Of a stretch of DNA of 64,000 nucleotides, positions 36,137 to 47,384 are shown one piece after another (within the stretch, counting starts at the first letter, position 1; every line of letters begins with the position of its first letter). The stretch is from Elmis aenea. Taxonomy: Eukaryota; Arthropoda; Insecta; Coleoptera; Elmidae. The stretch is from positions 41,607,470 through 41,671,469 of the forward strand of contig OX393578.1 of the NCBI GenBank assembly GCA_947652605.1. The letters run 5' to 3'. The notes beneath the pieces are model-generated. The model was not told the DNA's origin and ran no database searches. It saw only the letters and a program-made list of their open reading frames with translations. The position numbers were made by a program, and so were the translations under genes.

Positions 36137-36389
36137 GATGTAAAGAGTTTTCTTTATAAACCTAAGGACCACTATCCCGTCATTCTATTCAAACTACTAC
36201 ATGGTCGTAATTTTTGGTTAATTGTGTCTATATTTTAACAAAATGAAGTTACTTTGTACTTTCGTGTTTAGTTGCCTTGCAATTTCAATTATCTCACTAA
36301 TCAATAGAGCTTTTTTAACTGCAAAAGTGTTAAATACGAAATTAATAAAATAGTTATCGCCTTTGAAAGTGAAATATAATAATATGCAT

Positions 36390-36740
36390 CATCAGGTATG
36401 AGAAGTCAGGGAGTCCGAGTCTTTTTAGAGGAGTCTAGGGTCGAAAAAACTATTGACTCCTAACTCTTAAATTCAATCAAGGATGAGAACACAATATAAT
36501 TGATAACAAAATAACGATATAAAACAAAACTTCGTAAAGAACGGATACGGAAATCAATTTTTTTTAAGATCGGAAGCGAAATGGAAAATATTCAATATCG
36601 GTTTTAACGGATTGTCCTTAATAATCTTCAGTGCAGTACATTAATGAAAGAATTCGGGAGTCGGAGACGGTTTTAAAAAATACCGACTCGGGTGTCGAGA
36701 ATCGGTGGTCGTTTATTTTTCTGTCGACTTCCCATAGTTG
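36390..36740. mobile_element. hAT MITE of the GGAGTCGG family
   Basis: CATCAGGTATGAGAAGTC at the left pairs with the inverse of CAACTATGGGAAGTC at the right. The flanks ATATGCAT and ATGTGCAT (36382-36389 and 36741-36748) match at 7 of 8 bases, as an aged hAT duplication would. Repeated GGAGTC and CGGAGT words lie inside both ends. The border bases are my best reading. Confidence 0.6.
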
Positions 36741-36761
36741 ATGTGCATAACCAGTTGTAAC

Positions 36762-37190
36762 CAGGGCATGAACCGTTATTTTTTGTCAGAAAAAGTGATT
36801 TTTAACCGAAACCGAAACCGTTATTTTTAAAGGTAAAAAAAACGGTAACCTTTAACCAAAATAATAAAAAACTGTTTTTTTTTAACATCTTATTTTAATG
36901 AAAATTACGATGAAAAATACAAAATCTGTAGTAAATGCGATTAGTTTACCAAAAGTCATTACTGAACTCTTGATTGTACATTTATTATAAAACTATAAAT
37001 AAATAATATCGTTTCATACTTTGCATTCCTGATCTAAATAATTTTAAAAACCGGTTAATTTAACCGCTTTTTTAAACCGGTTTATAATTTAAATCGGTTT
37101 TTTACATTAAACCGGTTTTTTACATTAAACCGGTTTTTTACATTAAACCGGTTTTTTACGAATAAAACCGGTTTTTCAACAAAATCGATT
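36762..37190. mobile_element. hAT MITE of the CCGGTT family, truncated
   Basis: It starts CAGGGCATGAACC and follows 6876-7354 (GTGATTTTTAACCGAAACCG) but lacks the final ~60 bp. Three near-perfect 18-19 bp copies of TTTTTTACATTAAACCGG occur at about 37090-37150. Confidence 0.75.
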
Positions 37191-37590
37191 AGGAAAAATT
37201 CCTCCTTTAATATTATTAAAATTTAAAGTGGTCTCCACGGATAAACTTTATTATTTTGTAACATTTTACTTCATTACAATTTTTTGTATATTTGAGCTTG
37301 TGGTTGCATTTTATTTGCATGTAGGTTCTCGAAATTATTTTGCAACAAAAGTTAAATGGAGCGTAGCCTAAGGGTTTGATTTAAGGATAAGAAACAAGCC
37401 CATAAAAACACATGAAATAACGATATTTGTTTTATAACGTAACGTTATCAATTAAGTTAACTTTAATTAACTCTAAAAAGGCATAGAATCTAGATTAAAC
37501 TTCATTGAAGTAAGTGTGCATTTACAAATTTCTTGATGTTTTCAAAATTAATGGAATTAAAGGAAGTGGTACCTTAGTATGTTTGGAGCC

Positions 37591-38290
37591 GCACTAATGG
37601 ATTTTCGATACATGGGCTGACTATTAAACGTACGGTAAGCCATTGATATCTGCAACATTCAAATGTGGAATGTTCAAATCATAAAAATGCATCGGTAGAA
37701 TCATTCAAGTCTTGAATCGTTCAACGCTGGAATCACTCAACGCGGAAATTATGCAACGATGGAACCATGCAACACGGGAATTGTTCATCGCTGGAAAGCT
37801 CAAATCTGGATTCCAGAAATTAAGAATTTTTGCTGCCCTCTATATTACAACAGCCTAAGTATAATATAATTACAGAACACTGTGTTTTATATTTTGTCGA
37901 AGATAAAAACATCGTGTTAATGTATCTCAAGGGCTACGAATTTGGGCAAAGTTGCATAATAATAATGCTTAGTCAATTTCAAAGAGAAAGTAACTTACAA
38001 AAAGAAATGTAAAACGAAGTGTTTTGTAATTATATTATACTTAGGCTTTTGTAATATAGAGTGCAGCAAAAATTCCTAATTTCTGGATTTCAGAGTTGAG
38101 CGTTCCAGTGATGAACGATTCTCGTGTTGCGTGGTTCCATCGTTGCATGATTCTCGCGTTGAACGATCAAGATTTGAATGATTCTATTGGTGCATTTTCC
38201 AGATTTGAACATTCCATATTTGAATGTTCCAGATATCAATGGCTTACCGTACATTTAATAGTCAGCACATGTATCAAAAATCCATTAGTG
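37591..38290. mobile_element. Foldback element with internal short repeats
   Basis: Arms of about 290 bp (37591-37882 and 38016-38290) are inverted. Each contains seven to eight degenerate 15-17 bp units of the form GGAATCATTCAACGCT (about 37695-37815 in the left arm). No coding sequence conserved. Confidence 0.8.
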
Positions 38291-38325
38291 TTATAAGCAG
38301 TTACGTTGTATATCACCTCTTAAGC

Positions 38326-38600
38326 CAGTGGTTTCCAAACTGTGGGGCGCGCCCCCCCATGGGGGCGCGAGACTATTGCAAGGAGGGCGCGCAGCTGTTA
38401 CCAAAATATCATTTTTGAATACAAACAAACAAAAAGAACTTTCTTTATACAGAATATGGTGGATGGTTTTGTAGTCCATTAAATAATTCTTATTTATCAG
38501 CACAGTATTTATGAAATTAGATTGTTACGAAAAGTGAGGGGGGCACAAAAAAAAATATGAAAAAGGGGGGGCGGAGCTACAAAAAGGTTGGAAACCACTG
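38326..38600. mobile_element. hAT MITE CAGTGGTTTCC, second copy
   Basis: A perfect 8-bp duplication TCTTAAGC (38318-38325 and 38601-38608). It is the same family as 19527-19802, in opposite orientation, with one long G-rich block (GGGGCGCGCC) near the left. Confidence 0.95.
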
Positions 38601-38608
38601 TCTTAAGC

Positions 38609-39841
38609 ACATAATTTTGTCTTATTTGAGCAAAATGTAACAAATTTATGTCAGGTAGCATTGAACTATGTTCTACAAAAGATTCTTATAAGCCTCCTAA
38701 TGTTTGCTTACAATCAGTAAGTTAGTTTACCAAAAAATTACAGTATTCCACTAAACCTGTAGATACCCATTCTATGATTACTTAAGATAATATCGAGTGT
38801 AGTCGAAATGGTGCTCCCCCAACTTTTTTTAATTACAATAAATAAATTAAATATGCACACAAAGTGATAAATAAACATTTTAAGTTGCTTATGATTTTAC
38901 TTTCTTATTTTTAATGAAACAACTGCACATTTTGACATTCTGTAAAAAGCAATATATGTCTAATGTCAGGTTTTATGCAGATATAACTTGAAAAAAAAAA
39001 ACCGTTGGTTTATTTTAAAAACTAAATAAAAAAGAAGAAGATAATTTCTTTTCCATTCGGTATGGTAGCTGAAAAGTGAACATCACTAATATCACTAAAT
39101 GTAAATTAATTAAGGCAGGAAATTTGAGAGTATACAGATTGTAACTCATGCAATTTAATTTTTTTAATGAAAATTCAATTAATCGTGTACATATTTTTTA
39201 ATAAATAGCCTAAAGCCAACAGGGAAACTAAATTAATTACGTGCAACATATCCTCCGAGAGGAAATAAATTCAAATCAGTTTAATAGTGATAATCCGTCC
39301 TCCTTTATAATTATTAAGGTGTAAACGTATTTAAATAAATAAAATGCTAAAATCAGTTATTATTGAAACTGCCTAAAATAGACTGTAATTGCTCCATCAC
39401 GGTTTAAATATGTATGTTACACGAAGTACAAGTATGGATGCCCCAAATTTGTAAGCCCAAAGAGAGATTAATTATTTGACATTTTAAAGGACCTTTTTTT
39501 TAAGGGAACCTGTTGATACATCCGCATGCCTTTACTAAAATTCCAACTTATCTCATATGTTATGTAACAGAAATTTAGATCTTTTTATTTTAGATTTATT
39601 TTATATTTATTATATATTTAGATATGTCCAATACACCTACAGAAACCTGTCACTCACATCGGGGAATTTATTTTTCAAAATTTATTTGCTCTAAGTACGA
39701 TAATTAAAGTAAACAATGAAATCACACCGCATTTATCACGTCGCCATGCGTAATAAGTATCGAACTTCCCAACTTATTGATGGCATAAACTTATAACAAA
39801 ATAAATCAAAAACGACCTTGACTCCAGGTAATACATGTAAG
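38609..39841. other. Upstream region of gene 2
   Basis: No transposon or coding sequence recognised; presumably contains cis-regulation of gene 2. Confidence 0.4.
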
Positions 39842-39852
39842 TATATATTTAA
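39842..39852 (+). promoter_or_regulatory. TATA box of gene 2
   Basis: TATATATTTAA lies 88 bp before the ATG at 39930. It shares the TAAGTATATA context with the gene 1 promoter. I see no convincing initiator; transcription start would be about 39872. Confidence 0.6.
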
Positions 39853-39929
39853 CTAAGCACGCATATTTACAATCGTCTTAAAGTGAAACAGTTCTGTTAG
39901 TGAGCACCTAAGTACCATCCATTAGCAAA

Positions 39930-42900
39930 ATGGTGCAATTTTGGACCAACTTCAATATTATGGTAAGACACAAAGTTTGTTACATCGAGATGTGAGTTAA
40001 AAAAAAGCATATTCGTAATGAATCTTGTATTTTATGTAACAATAATGAACATAATTATTGCTTCATATATACGAGTCTGACAAAAAGCGAAGGTTTTGAA
40101 CCAGACAAGATTTAAACTGCTTGCATTATAATAGGACGAAATAAGTCAAATTTACCGCGTTAGGTGTCATTTATAAACGATTTTATTCGTCTTTAATCAA
40201 AAGTATATACTCATATACAAGTTATCAAAGTGTTACAAATTCTTAAATTTTATTAAAAAGTTTTTAAGAGTTATGTTTACAATTTTCTGTCTATTAATTG
40301 CCTGCAGTAAGTTTTATAATTAAAAGTAAAAGGTACTGCAATAAAAACACCAATAGTTTGATGGTAAAACATTAATTGCCATTGTATCGCCACTATTGGA
40401 GTAGCTAAAATTGTTATTTTTTTGTGAAAACTTTTACGATAATTGCAACCAAAATTAATGTGGAACGGCTTAGTTATAAGTTCACAAAAAATACTGCCTT
40501 TATAAAAATATTTGAGCGGGATTCATATCGTACAATTTATTAATTAGTTCGCATAATTAAAAAAAAAAAACTAAACGAAAAATTAATTTCCGTCGACATA
40601 TTTAATTGCACTAAAACAATTTCAATAACATAGGTGTTATTAATTATTTATTTTAGTAACAACAAATATAAACTTCATTTTTTAGTTATACTGCTAAATG
40701 TGATTGTTCTATATGACACATTGTGAAAACCTTGAGAAATAACGGATGATTATGAAAAATACAAGATCGGTGAAAACACCTTGTAATTAGGAGTTTTCTC
40801 AAATAGAGTGTTTATTATTCCTAAATATCTAATTTATTAGGTGCCAATTCTGGAATTCAATTATAAAACATCTATTATTTTCCATTATTTTAAGCTTTAT
40901 TTTTGTTGTCAATCAATAAAGAACAAACATTTTATAAAAATAAATATACAAGAACCTATTTATGAAATCGCTAATCCCATTTGGTAAAATAATTTTTTTT
41001 GCAGTATATCTACATATACTAGTTTTAAGACTCTTTTGTCTTCATCGGTAATTTATGAATAGGAAAAATCGAAATAGAAAGACGATAGTCTCAAAACTAG
41101 CCTAGACATTCTACAAAAAGATTCTACTCACAAACAAGATACTAAACAAATTTTAAATAAACTTATATAGGATGTCCTAGCCAAGACGAATTATTTAATA
41201 TAGTATATTTCTTTTAAAATTGCTCACAGCGGATTAAGAAGAGGCAGAACTAAACGAAACAAATGCACAATCTCCGTCTCTTTCTTTAAATATTATTTGT
41301 GTTTACAATTCAGTCTACGCCAATGAAAGTTGTAATCTAATTGAAGACGGATTCATGAAGATTATTGCAAGCAGTCGAAATTTGATCCCTAATTATAGGT
41401 TCAATAACGTTTAATTTGGGTTCTTAGGTAAAAGAAAATTAATATCTGTATCAGTGTTTCCCAAAAGTTTTTGCTTGTAAACAATTATAATTTAAAATCT
41501 ATTATAGCGTATATAAGGTAATAAGCTTTTAGCGAGAACTTGTTTAGAACTGCAGCATTATGGTCATTATGCTCAAAGAAAAGCAATTAGGAAGATGTGG
41601 TATGCGATTATGATTTTAGGTGTTGTGCCATACAAATCATTTAAGGTTTATAATCCAAGATTGTGTATGTACGTGGGTTGTTCCAACTGCTTAAGCCGAT
41701 ATGAGAAGTTTTATATGGGATATACTATAGCTCTGTTATTACTACGAATTTTAAAAAAGTTTTCAACAAGAGTTCTTTTTGGTTGTTTGGTACATAACCC
41801 TTGAATTATTTGTATGTACAGTTACATAATGTTTTGTTTTTGCGCACCGATACGTAACTTGGTTTTTTTAATAAAACACCTGTGTTTTATGTATTTTTTA
41901 GATAAAAAATTAGTCTCTTACAGACATATGAAAGGTGTATTGTACCTTAAATACTTTATTTTTGAGTTATTTAAGTTTGTCTGAAAATATTGACAGATAT
42001 AGAATTAAAAACTTTTTTTTTCAGCTAAGCAATATCAAAAAGAATTTATTTAACATTTGTCAATATTTTCATAAAAACTTTTATAACTCAAAAACAATTA
42101 ATTTTAGGTACAAAAACTCACAAATTTAAAAGAAAATTTAATTTTGCATCTAACAATTATAAAATATATGGTGTTTTATTTAAAAAAAACAAAGCTACAT
42201 CGATACGCAAAAATAAAGTAATCTGTATAGTAAAAAATTGTTTAAGATTATGTAGTAAATGACCACAAACAAGTTTTGTTTAAAAGTTATTAAAAATATT
42301 ATACTAGTTCTTACTATTAAATAATTGATCTTGGCAGGGACACTCTGTTTACAGATTTATATTAATTTAAAATAATTAACACGCTATATTATTAACATGT
42401 TTCAACATTTGTATATTTGTAAAGTTTTTAGGATTTTTAAAGTGAGTATAACTTGTCTGTTACTCATATGGAATAGTAAAAACTATGTTAGAACATATTT
42501 GACCGAACTTTTTTATAATAGATATATTATATAGAAATGAAACATAATATTTAATCAAAAATTGTTTCTTAAAACACTTTAAAAATCAAACAACAGTAAT
42601 GTACATACCTATTAAGATAAAAATATTAAAAAAATTGCTGTTCAAACTTTCTATTCCGCGATACACTTTTATAAAAGTGTAGGTGTAGAACTCCTGAATT
42701 TGAAACAATATTTTTCTAGAGGTCATACAACTCAAACGATATTTTACTAAACACTGAATGATTACCGCGGAAACCTGCGGTTTCGCTGAACACAGTTTGA
42801 GAAACGCTGATTTATGATTTAGACAATAAACGTCAAAATGTAACAGGATATAGAAATCCCTAATTAAAACCTACCTTATTTGGCTAGCGGCCATTACTTT

Positions 42901-45900
42901 TATTAACACATACATTGGGTTTTCCTAAACAGTAAATATTTGTTGAGTTTATTTATATATCTAATAATTTGCATTTTTTCAAACAAGTGTAAAGTGTTTT
43001 GGCTTTGTTCAAAATCTAATGTGATAAAATTTGCTCGTGGTTCATTTGTTTCAAACATTCGCATCGTTGCATTTAATTTTTGTGTCGTTAAAAATTAAAA
43101 CCACTGACTCAGCAAAAAGACTGTCGATTATTAAATAGATTCATTTTAATAATAAAATAATAGTTACAAAGTACAATTGAAAACGACAAAAAGTTAATCT
43201 TTTGTTGATTTGTTGGTTTGTTAATTTAAAATTAAAATCGAATGGTTTTTATAAAGTAAGGTTGTTTGACTATAGTAATTAGTTAAATCATAATTCGAGA
43301 AATTTTTTGTGTAGCTATGACATAATGCTATAAAAAGATTTATTAAGCTAGACACATTCATCTCATGACCCAATGGTGTGTTCATATAAAAATTTAACTT
43401 GAAAAACAATTTTAATAATAATTTGATTGTACGCGGTATCTCAAAAGTGACTGCCTATTTTGGTGATTTTAATTTTTTATTCTGGTATAAAGGGATGTCC
43501 ATTATGATACAAAATGTTTCTTATTTTATTGTTCATATTGCTTTTTATGCTGCATGTTACTACAAAAACCCGTTGTACATTCATCGCCAATGATAACTGC
43601 CTGAAGCATAAATAAAAAGTAACAAAAAATCGTGTAAGGAGAATAAATACATCAATTTCGTATAATAATTAACGGGAACAAGTTGAACCAGAATAAAAAT
43701 TCTGTAAAATACATTTATAATTACCTAAACAGATAACACTTTTGATTCATAATGAAAGAAGATACCTACATTAATGTTTTGAAAATTTTTGAAGTGTCTT
43801 ATTCAAGGAATAATTGAAAAATGATTTGGTTTAGAGTAGGTGATGCTAAATTGATGTACTTCCATTTCATAATGATGCCACAGGCACAAGTCACAAGTTT
43901 TAACATGTTTTATTGGTCTTATTTTAAAAGATTTGTCGGTTTTTTTGCATTATTGGTTACCCTTTGAATAATTAGATTTTTACTTGTAAATACGAGATTA
44001 ACTTTCGATATTACAACATTTTGATTTATTTAATAGTTTTAACTTTGAAGTATTAATTCTAGCAGAGTGACTTAGTTAAAACTTTTGTGCACATAGACAA
44101 AAATGACACTGAACCCCTACGCTCTATTTTTATTTTATTTTAGTTTTTTTTTTTCTTCAAATTTTAAAGCATACCATAAATAAATATATATAATTTCATA
44201 CCTTTTTTATAAATGCTATGTTTAATAATTTTAACTTCATTATGGAGAATGTAACAGCCAAGACAAATTATTTGTGGTCATTTACTACATAATACATAAC
44301 CTATAATTATATTTAATATACAAAGTGTTTTGTTTTTTACGCAACAATACGTAACTGCTTCCTTAGATGGAATACCTTATATATTTTATGTTTTTAATAA
44401 TCCAAATTTAATTCTCCTTCAAAAACGTCAAACGTTTTTTTTCCCTTAAACCAACCATTCTTGAGATATTTACGTTTTTTTAAAATTTTGACAGCCGCCG
44501 GACTCTAAAAAATATAAATATTTAAATATTTGGTACACTAAATGTCTTACTTATTTTTTTAAATACGTTACATAAACTATTGTTTCTGAGATATCAAATA
44601 CTACATTAAGGTATCTACCTATAGTTTATTTCATAGGTAGTTAACCTAGGAAAGTCGGGTAATATCGGACAGCGGGTAATATCGGACAAGTGGTTTTTCG
44701 GGCACTTGCCATGCACAGAGACACCTATCGCGATATTGGCTGTTGACAGCAACTAGTAGAAAAAAAACGCACACTACATTATAATGCGTCGTTTCCGTGT
44801 GTCAAAGCAATAGAGTTTTTTCTGTTTAGAGAGTGTTTTTTCGTGGACGATGCTAAGTTTGGAGTGCTGATTCTGAAACGTATAAGTACAATCACTTTCT
44901 AAGTGTATTGGTAGCAACAAGAAATAATTTTTTTAATGTATTACGCTTAAATCTGATCAGGCCTGGACAGTAATAAAAACTTGTTTGGATAACCAAAAAT
45001 ATGTAATTTTCTAAACATTAAATCATGTCCGATATGACCCTCCAACTTTTTGAATGGGCAAAAAGTAAGGTCTTTTTCGAGTACCTAAAAATGGTAAAAA
45101 ATTTCCCCCTAGGGGTAATTGCTTTTATGGGTGTTTGTACAACATATCTAAGTATGCTTTGATGAGTAGTATGGTCAAATTAAGCCTTTAACAAATTCAC
45201 AATTAGTGAAAAAGCTTAACCGTCCGATATAACCCGACCTTCCCCTATATCGACTTAAGAAGAGGCTGAACTAAAAGAAACAAATGCACAATGTCCGTCT
45301 CTTTCTTTAATTATTATTGTTTGTGTTTACAATTCAGTCTACACCAATGAAAGTCGTAATCTAATTGAAAGTGTTTTCATGAATATTATTGCAAGCACAC
45401 GAAATTTGATCCCTAATTATTGGTTCAATAAGGTTTAATTTGGGTTCTTAAGTAAAAGAAAATCAAGTCCCAAAAGTTGTTGCTTGAAAACAAATATAAT
45501 TTAAAATATATTATAGCAGATATCCCGGTAGAAGAACTTGTTTGGAACTGCAATATTATGGGCATTGCGCTCAACGAAAAGCAATTAGGAACACGTGGTA
45601 TACGACTATGATTTTAAGTGTTAGGCCATAGAAATCATTTAAGGTTTATAATCCAAGATTGTACATTTACCTGGGATGTTCCAACTGCTTAAGCCGATAT
45701 GGGCAGTTTTATTTGAAGTAAACTATAATCGTTTTTGGTACTGATCTTCAAACGTTTGTTTCAGATTGCATTTATCTGCCTAAACATAATCTTAGCCGTT
45801 ACACTGGCGGCTCCTAGTCCCTCTCCAGATCCGCATCACCATGGAGGAGGCTATGGAGGCTATGGCGGCGGTGGAGCAGTGATAATAATCAAGAAATTTG

Positions 45901-46142
45901 GTGGTGGTGGTGGTTATGGTCATAGACCCCATTATGGAGGTGGTGGATATCTAGGAGGAGGCCATGGTGGAGGTTTCGGTGGAGGTTACGGAGGTGGATA
46001 CGGCGGTGGACTCGGTGGTGGACATGGTGGCGGTTATGGGGGAGGATATGGGGGCGGATTTGGGGGTGGTCATGGTGGAGGTTTTGGAGGGGGATTTGGA
46101 GGAGGATTTGGAGGTGGTTTTGGAGGTGGATATGGTCGTTAA
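39930..46142 (+). CDS. Secreted glycine-rich protein, 136 aa (gene 2)
   Basis: Exon 1 is 39930-39962 (MVQFWTNFNIM, GTAAGA donor) and exon 2 is 45765-46142 (TTTGTTTCAG acceptor), phase 0, with a 5.8 kb intron. Joined, the N-terminus continues as IAFICLNIILAVTLAAPS, a signal peptide with likely cleavage near LAAPS. The mature part starts PSPDPHHHGGGY, has a short VIIIKKFGGG segment (about residues 49-57), and ends in GGGF/GGGY/GGGH repeats and a final GYGR. His residues are more frequent than in gene 1. Pairing of the exons rests on phase, hydrophobicity and the parallel with gene 1. An alternative start in exon-2 reading (45735) would read through the acceptor and is less likely. Probably a structural secreted protein; no family domain seen. 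Confidence 0.75.
41017..41051 (-). ncRNA. Hammerhead-like motif, locus E left
   Basis: The minus strand reads TTA, CCGATGA, an AGAC-AAAAGA-GTCT hairpin, then TAAAA and CTAGTA. The order is that of locus C, but core bases are changed. Confidence 0.3.
41076..41106 (+). ncRNA. Hammerhead-like motif, locus E right (degenerate)
   Basis: A GAC-GATA-GTC hairpin is followed by TCAAAACTAGCCTAGA. The first core box is decayed. It diverges from 41017-41051. Confidence 0.2.
41166..42351. mobile_element. TIR element enclosing unit copy 2
   Basis: TATAGGATGTCCTAGCCAAG at the left and the inverse of AGTGTCCCTGCCAAGATCAA at the right share about 30 bp including AATTATTTAA. Inner parts GTTTTTGCGCACCGATACG (about 41837) and its inverse (about 42200) also pair. 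The ~480-bp unit copy 2 lies just inside the left end. Confidence 0.55.
41223..41730 (+). repeat. ~480-bp unit, copy 2
   Basis: Collinear with copies 1 and 3 from CAGCGGATTAAGAAGAGGC to AACTGCTTAAGCCGATATG. It lies in the intron of gene 2. Confidence 0.85.
42352..44240. other. Gene 2 intron, middle part
   Basis: AT-rich. At 42761-42809 it holds a hAT right end (CCGCGGAAACCTGCGG and GTTTGAGAAACGCTG, inverse of a CAGCGTTTCTCAAAC end) with no left end found. Nothing else recognised. Confidence 0.45.
44241..44400. repeat. Fragment related to the 41166-42351 element
   Basis: AACAGCCAAGACAAATTATT, TGTGGTCATTTACTACATAA and TTTTTTACGCAACAATACGT match the inverse of the right half and parts of the left half of the element at 41166-42351. 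Confidence 0.6.
44649..45245. mobile_element. TIR element with TAGGGGAAGGTCGGG ends
   Basis: GGAAAGTCGGGTAATATCGG at the left and the inverse of GGGGAAGGTCGGGTTATATC at the right are TA-flanked (44647-44648 and 45246-45247). A second AATATCGGACA lies close to the left end and TGTCCGATAT near 45029. It borders unit copy 3. Confidence 0.8.
45250..45732 (+). repeat. ~480-bp unit, copy 3
   Basis: Collinear with copies 1 and 2. It ends about 30 bp before the splice acceptor of gene 2 exon 2, so the acceptor and branch region lie beside it. It lacks the CAGTGTTT phrase of the other copies. Confidence 0.85.
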
Positions 46143-46272
46143 CAAGATTATCGTCTACTATAATAGTACAATATTAAAGAAATATTAGAACACCTGCCAT
46201 GTAACAAAAAGTTGTGATCTGTGTTTTGCGTTTTACTGTGTTATAGTCCATATTGTTTTTTTTTTTTGTTTC

Positions 46273-46278
46273 AATAAA
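46273..46278 (+). terminator. Poly(A) signal of gene 2
   Basis: AATAAA 131 bp after the stop codon, preceded by a T-run. Confidence 0.7.
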
Positions 46279-46734
46279 GATGTTTACCACATTTATTATT
46301 TATTAAACATAAACAACGTCACCCATCACCCTAGAGTTGTTTTTTTCTACATCACATATAGATTGTTATGAGAAGGTCGACTTTAAAATTAAATAAAATA
46401 GCAATTCGCCGATAGGTTTTGGATATAAATCAAAATTAATAATCAGAACTGTTGAATGTTATGGAACAGCTTTAAGAAAATGTTAATATTTTACCACAAA
46501 CTGACATTTGGAACAAAATAACTCTCAGGTGACGAAAACACAAAATTCTTTTTAGATCTTAATCAATTAACTGGAGTATAGACTTATACTTCTTCTTGAT
46601 GATAGTAGCTAATCACACATGAAAACAAAACAATGATCTTAATTACAACCAATACTCAAGAGCGGCTATGGATGTAACTAGAAGGAACAGAATTAATAAT
46701 TACACTTTACGGGGATGGTTCAAAGTAGATTCTA
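46279..46734. other. Gene-free stretch
   Basis: Nothing recognised between gene 2 and the LINE relic. Confidence 0.4.
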
Positions 46735-46985
46735 TGGAAAGCTAAGGTGGATAGGCGATCTCACAAAATGAATGAAAGTAGAATAGTAAAGCAAATATGG
46801 AAAGGGTGTGTTAACAAAAAAAAAAAAAAAGAAGGAGACCCAGCTGAATCTGGAATGGAGAGATAGATAGCCAAGATACTTAAGGAAAAGAGCTAACATG
46901 GAGACAAGCGGAAACTCTAGCGAAAGACCGACGGGGGTGGAGAAGTTTCGAACACTTTCACACCTCTACAGCGGAATGGTAGAAG
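46735..46985 (+). pseudogene. LINE C-terminal relic, plus strand
   Basis: Pieces in shifting frames read LRWIGDLTK, MNESRIVKQIWKGC, RRPS then IWNGEI and GKELTWRQAETLAKDRRGW followed by RSFEHFHTSTAEW. This is the RW-GH, RGRP--W and TW--A--LA-DR--W tail of insect non-LTR retrotransposons. In-frame stops and an A-run interrupt it. Confidence 0.75.
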
Positions 46986-47384
46986 AGAACGGAACAGATT
47001 ATAACTACAGCTAACAATACCCATTTAATTTTCTATTGGACTCAAAGAAGCAGTATATAGGTACTCGTATGTTGAACTTTAGGAACTTTGAAGTTATGAA
47101 AAAAAAACTGCAATGAACAATAACATTCATAGGAATTATTTAAAAGTACTGATTTATTACCTAATCATCTTTTTTAAAAGTATTAAAATATTAGTAATAC
47201 TTATGTCACACCTAATAACATCAATTAGGGCTTAGGGCACATATAAATATTATCTACCTAAGATGAAATTTACCATATGAGTAATAAGTTTAAGTTTTTA
47301 CATGCTAATTATTTCTTTTTAAAATCATAGCAACCATTTACTGAATAACATTTACAATTCCTAGTTCCTACTTAATTATGCTTG

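Larger units (their letters stand above)
35805..36187. mobile_element. Penelope-like palindromic element
   Basis: Arms 35805-35907 and 36085-36187 are virtually identical inverted copies (TAGAATGACGGGATAGTGG outward). The spacer contains TACTCACCGATGAGCGAGG. Each arm carries one hammerhead-like motif. The single-arm relative at 1976-2150 is more decayed. Confidence 0.75.

Noticed and set aside
38224..38503. Frames with GARPPMGARD or PPWGGAPHSLE
   Set aside because: Translations of the GC palindrome in the hAT MITE 38326-38600.
45951..46188. Ser/Thr-rich minus frame and Val/Glu-rich plus frame over gene 2 exon 2
   Set aside because: Frame shadows of the Gly-rich coding sequence.
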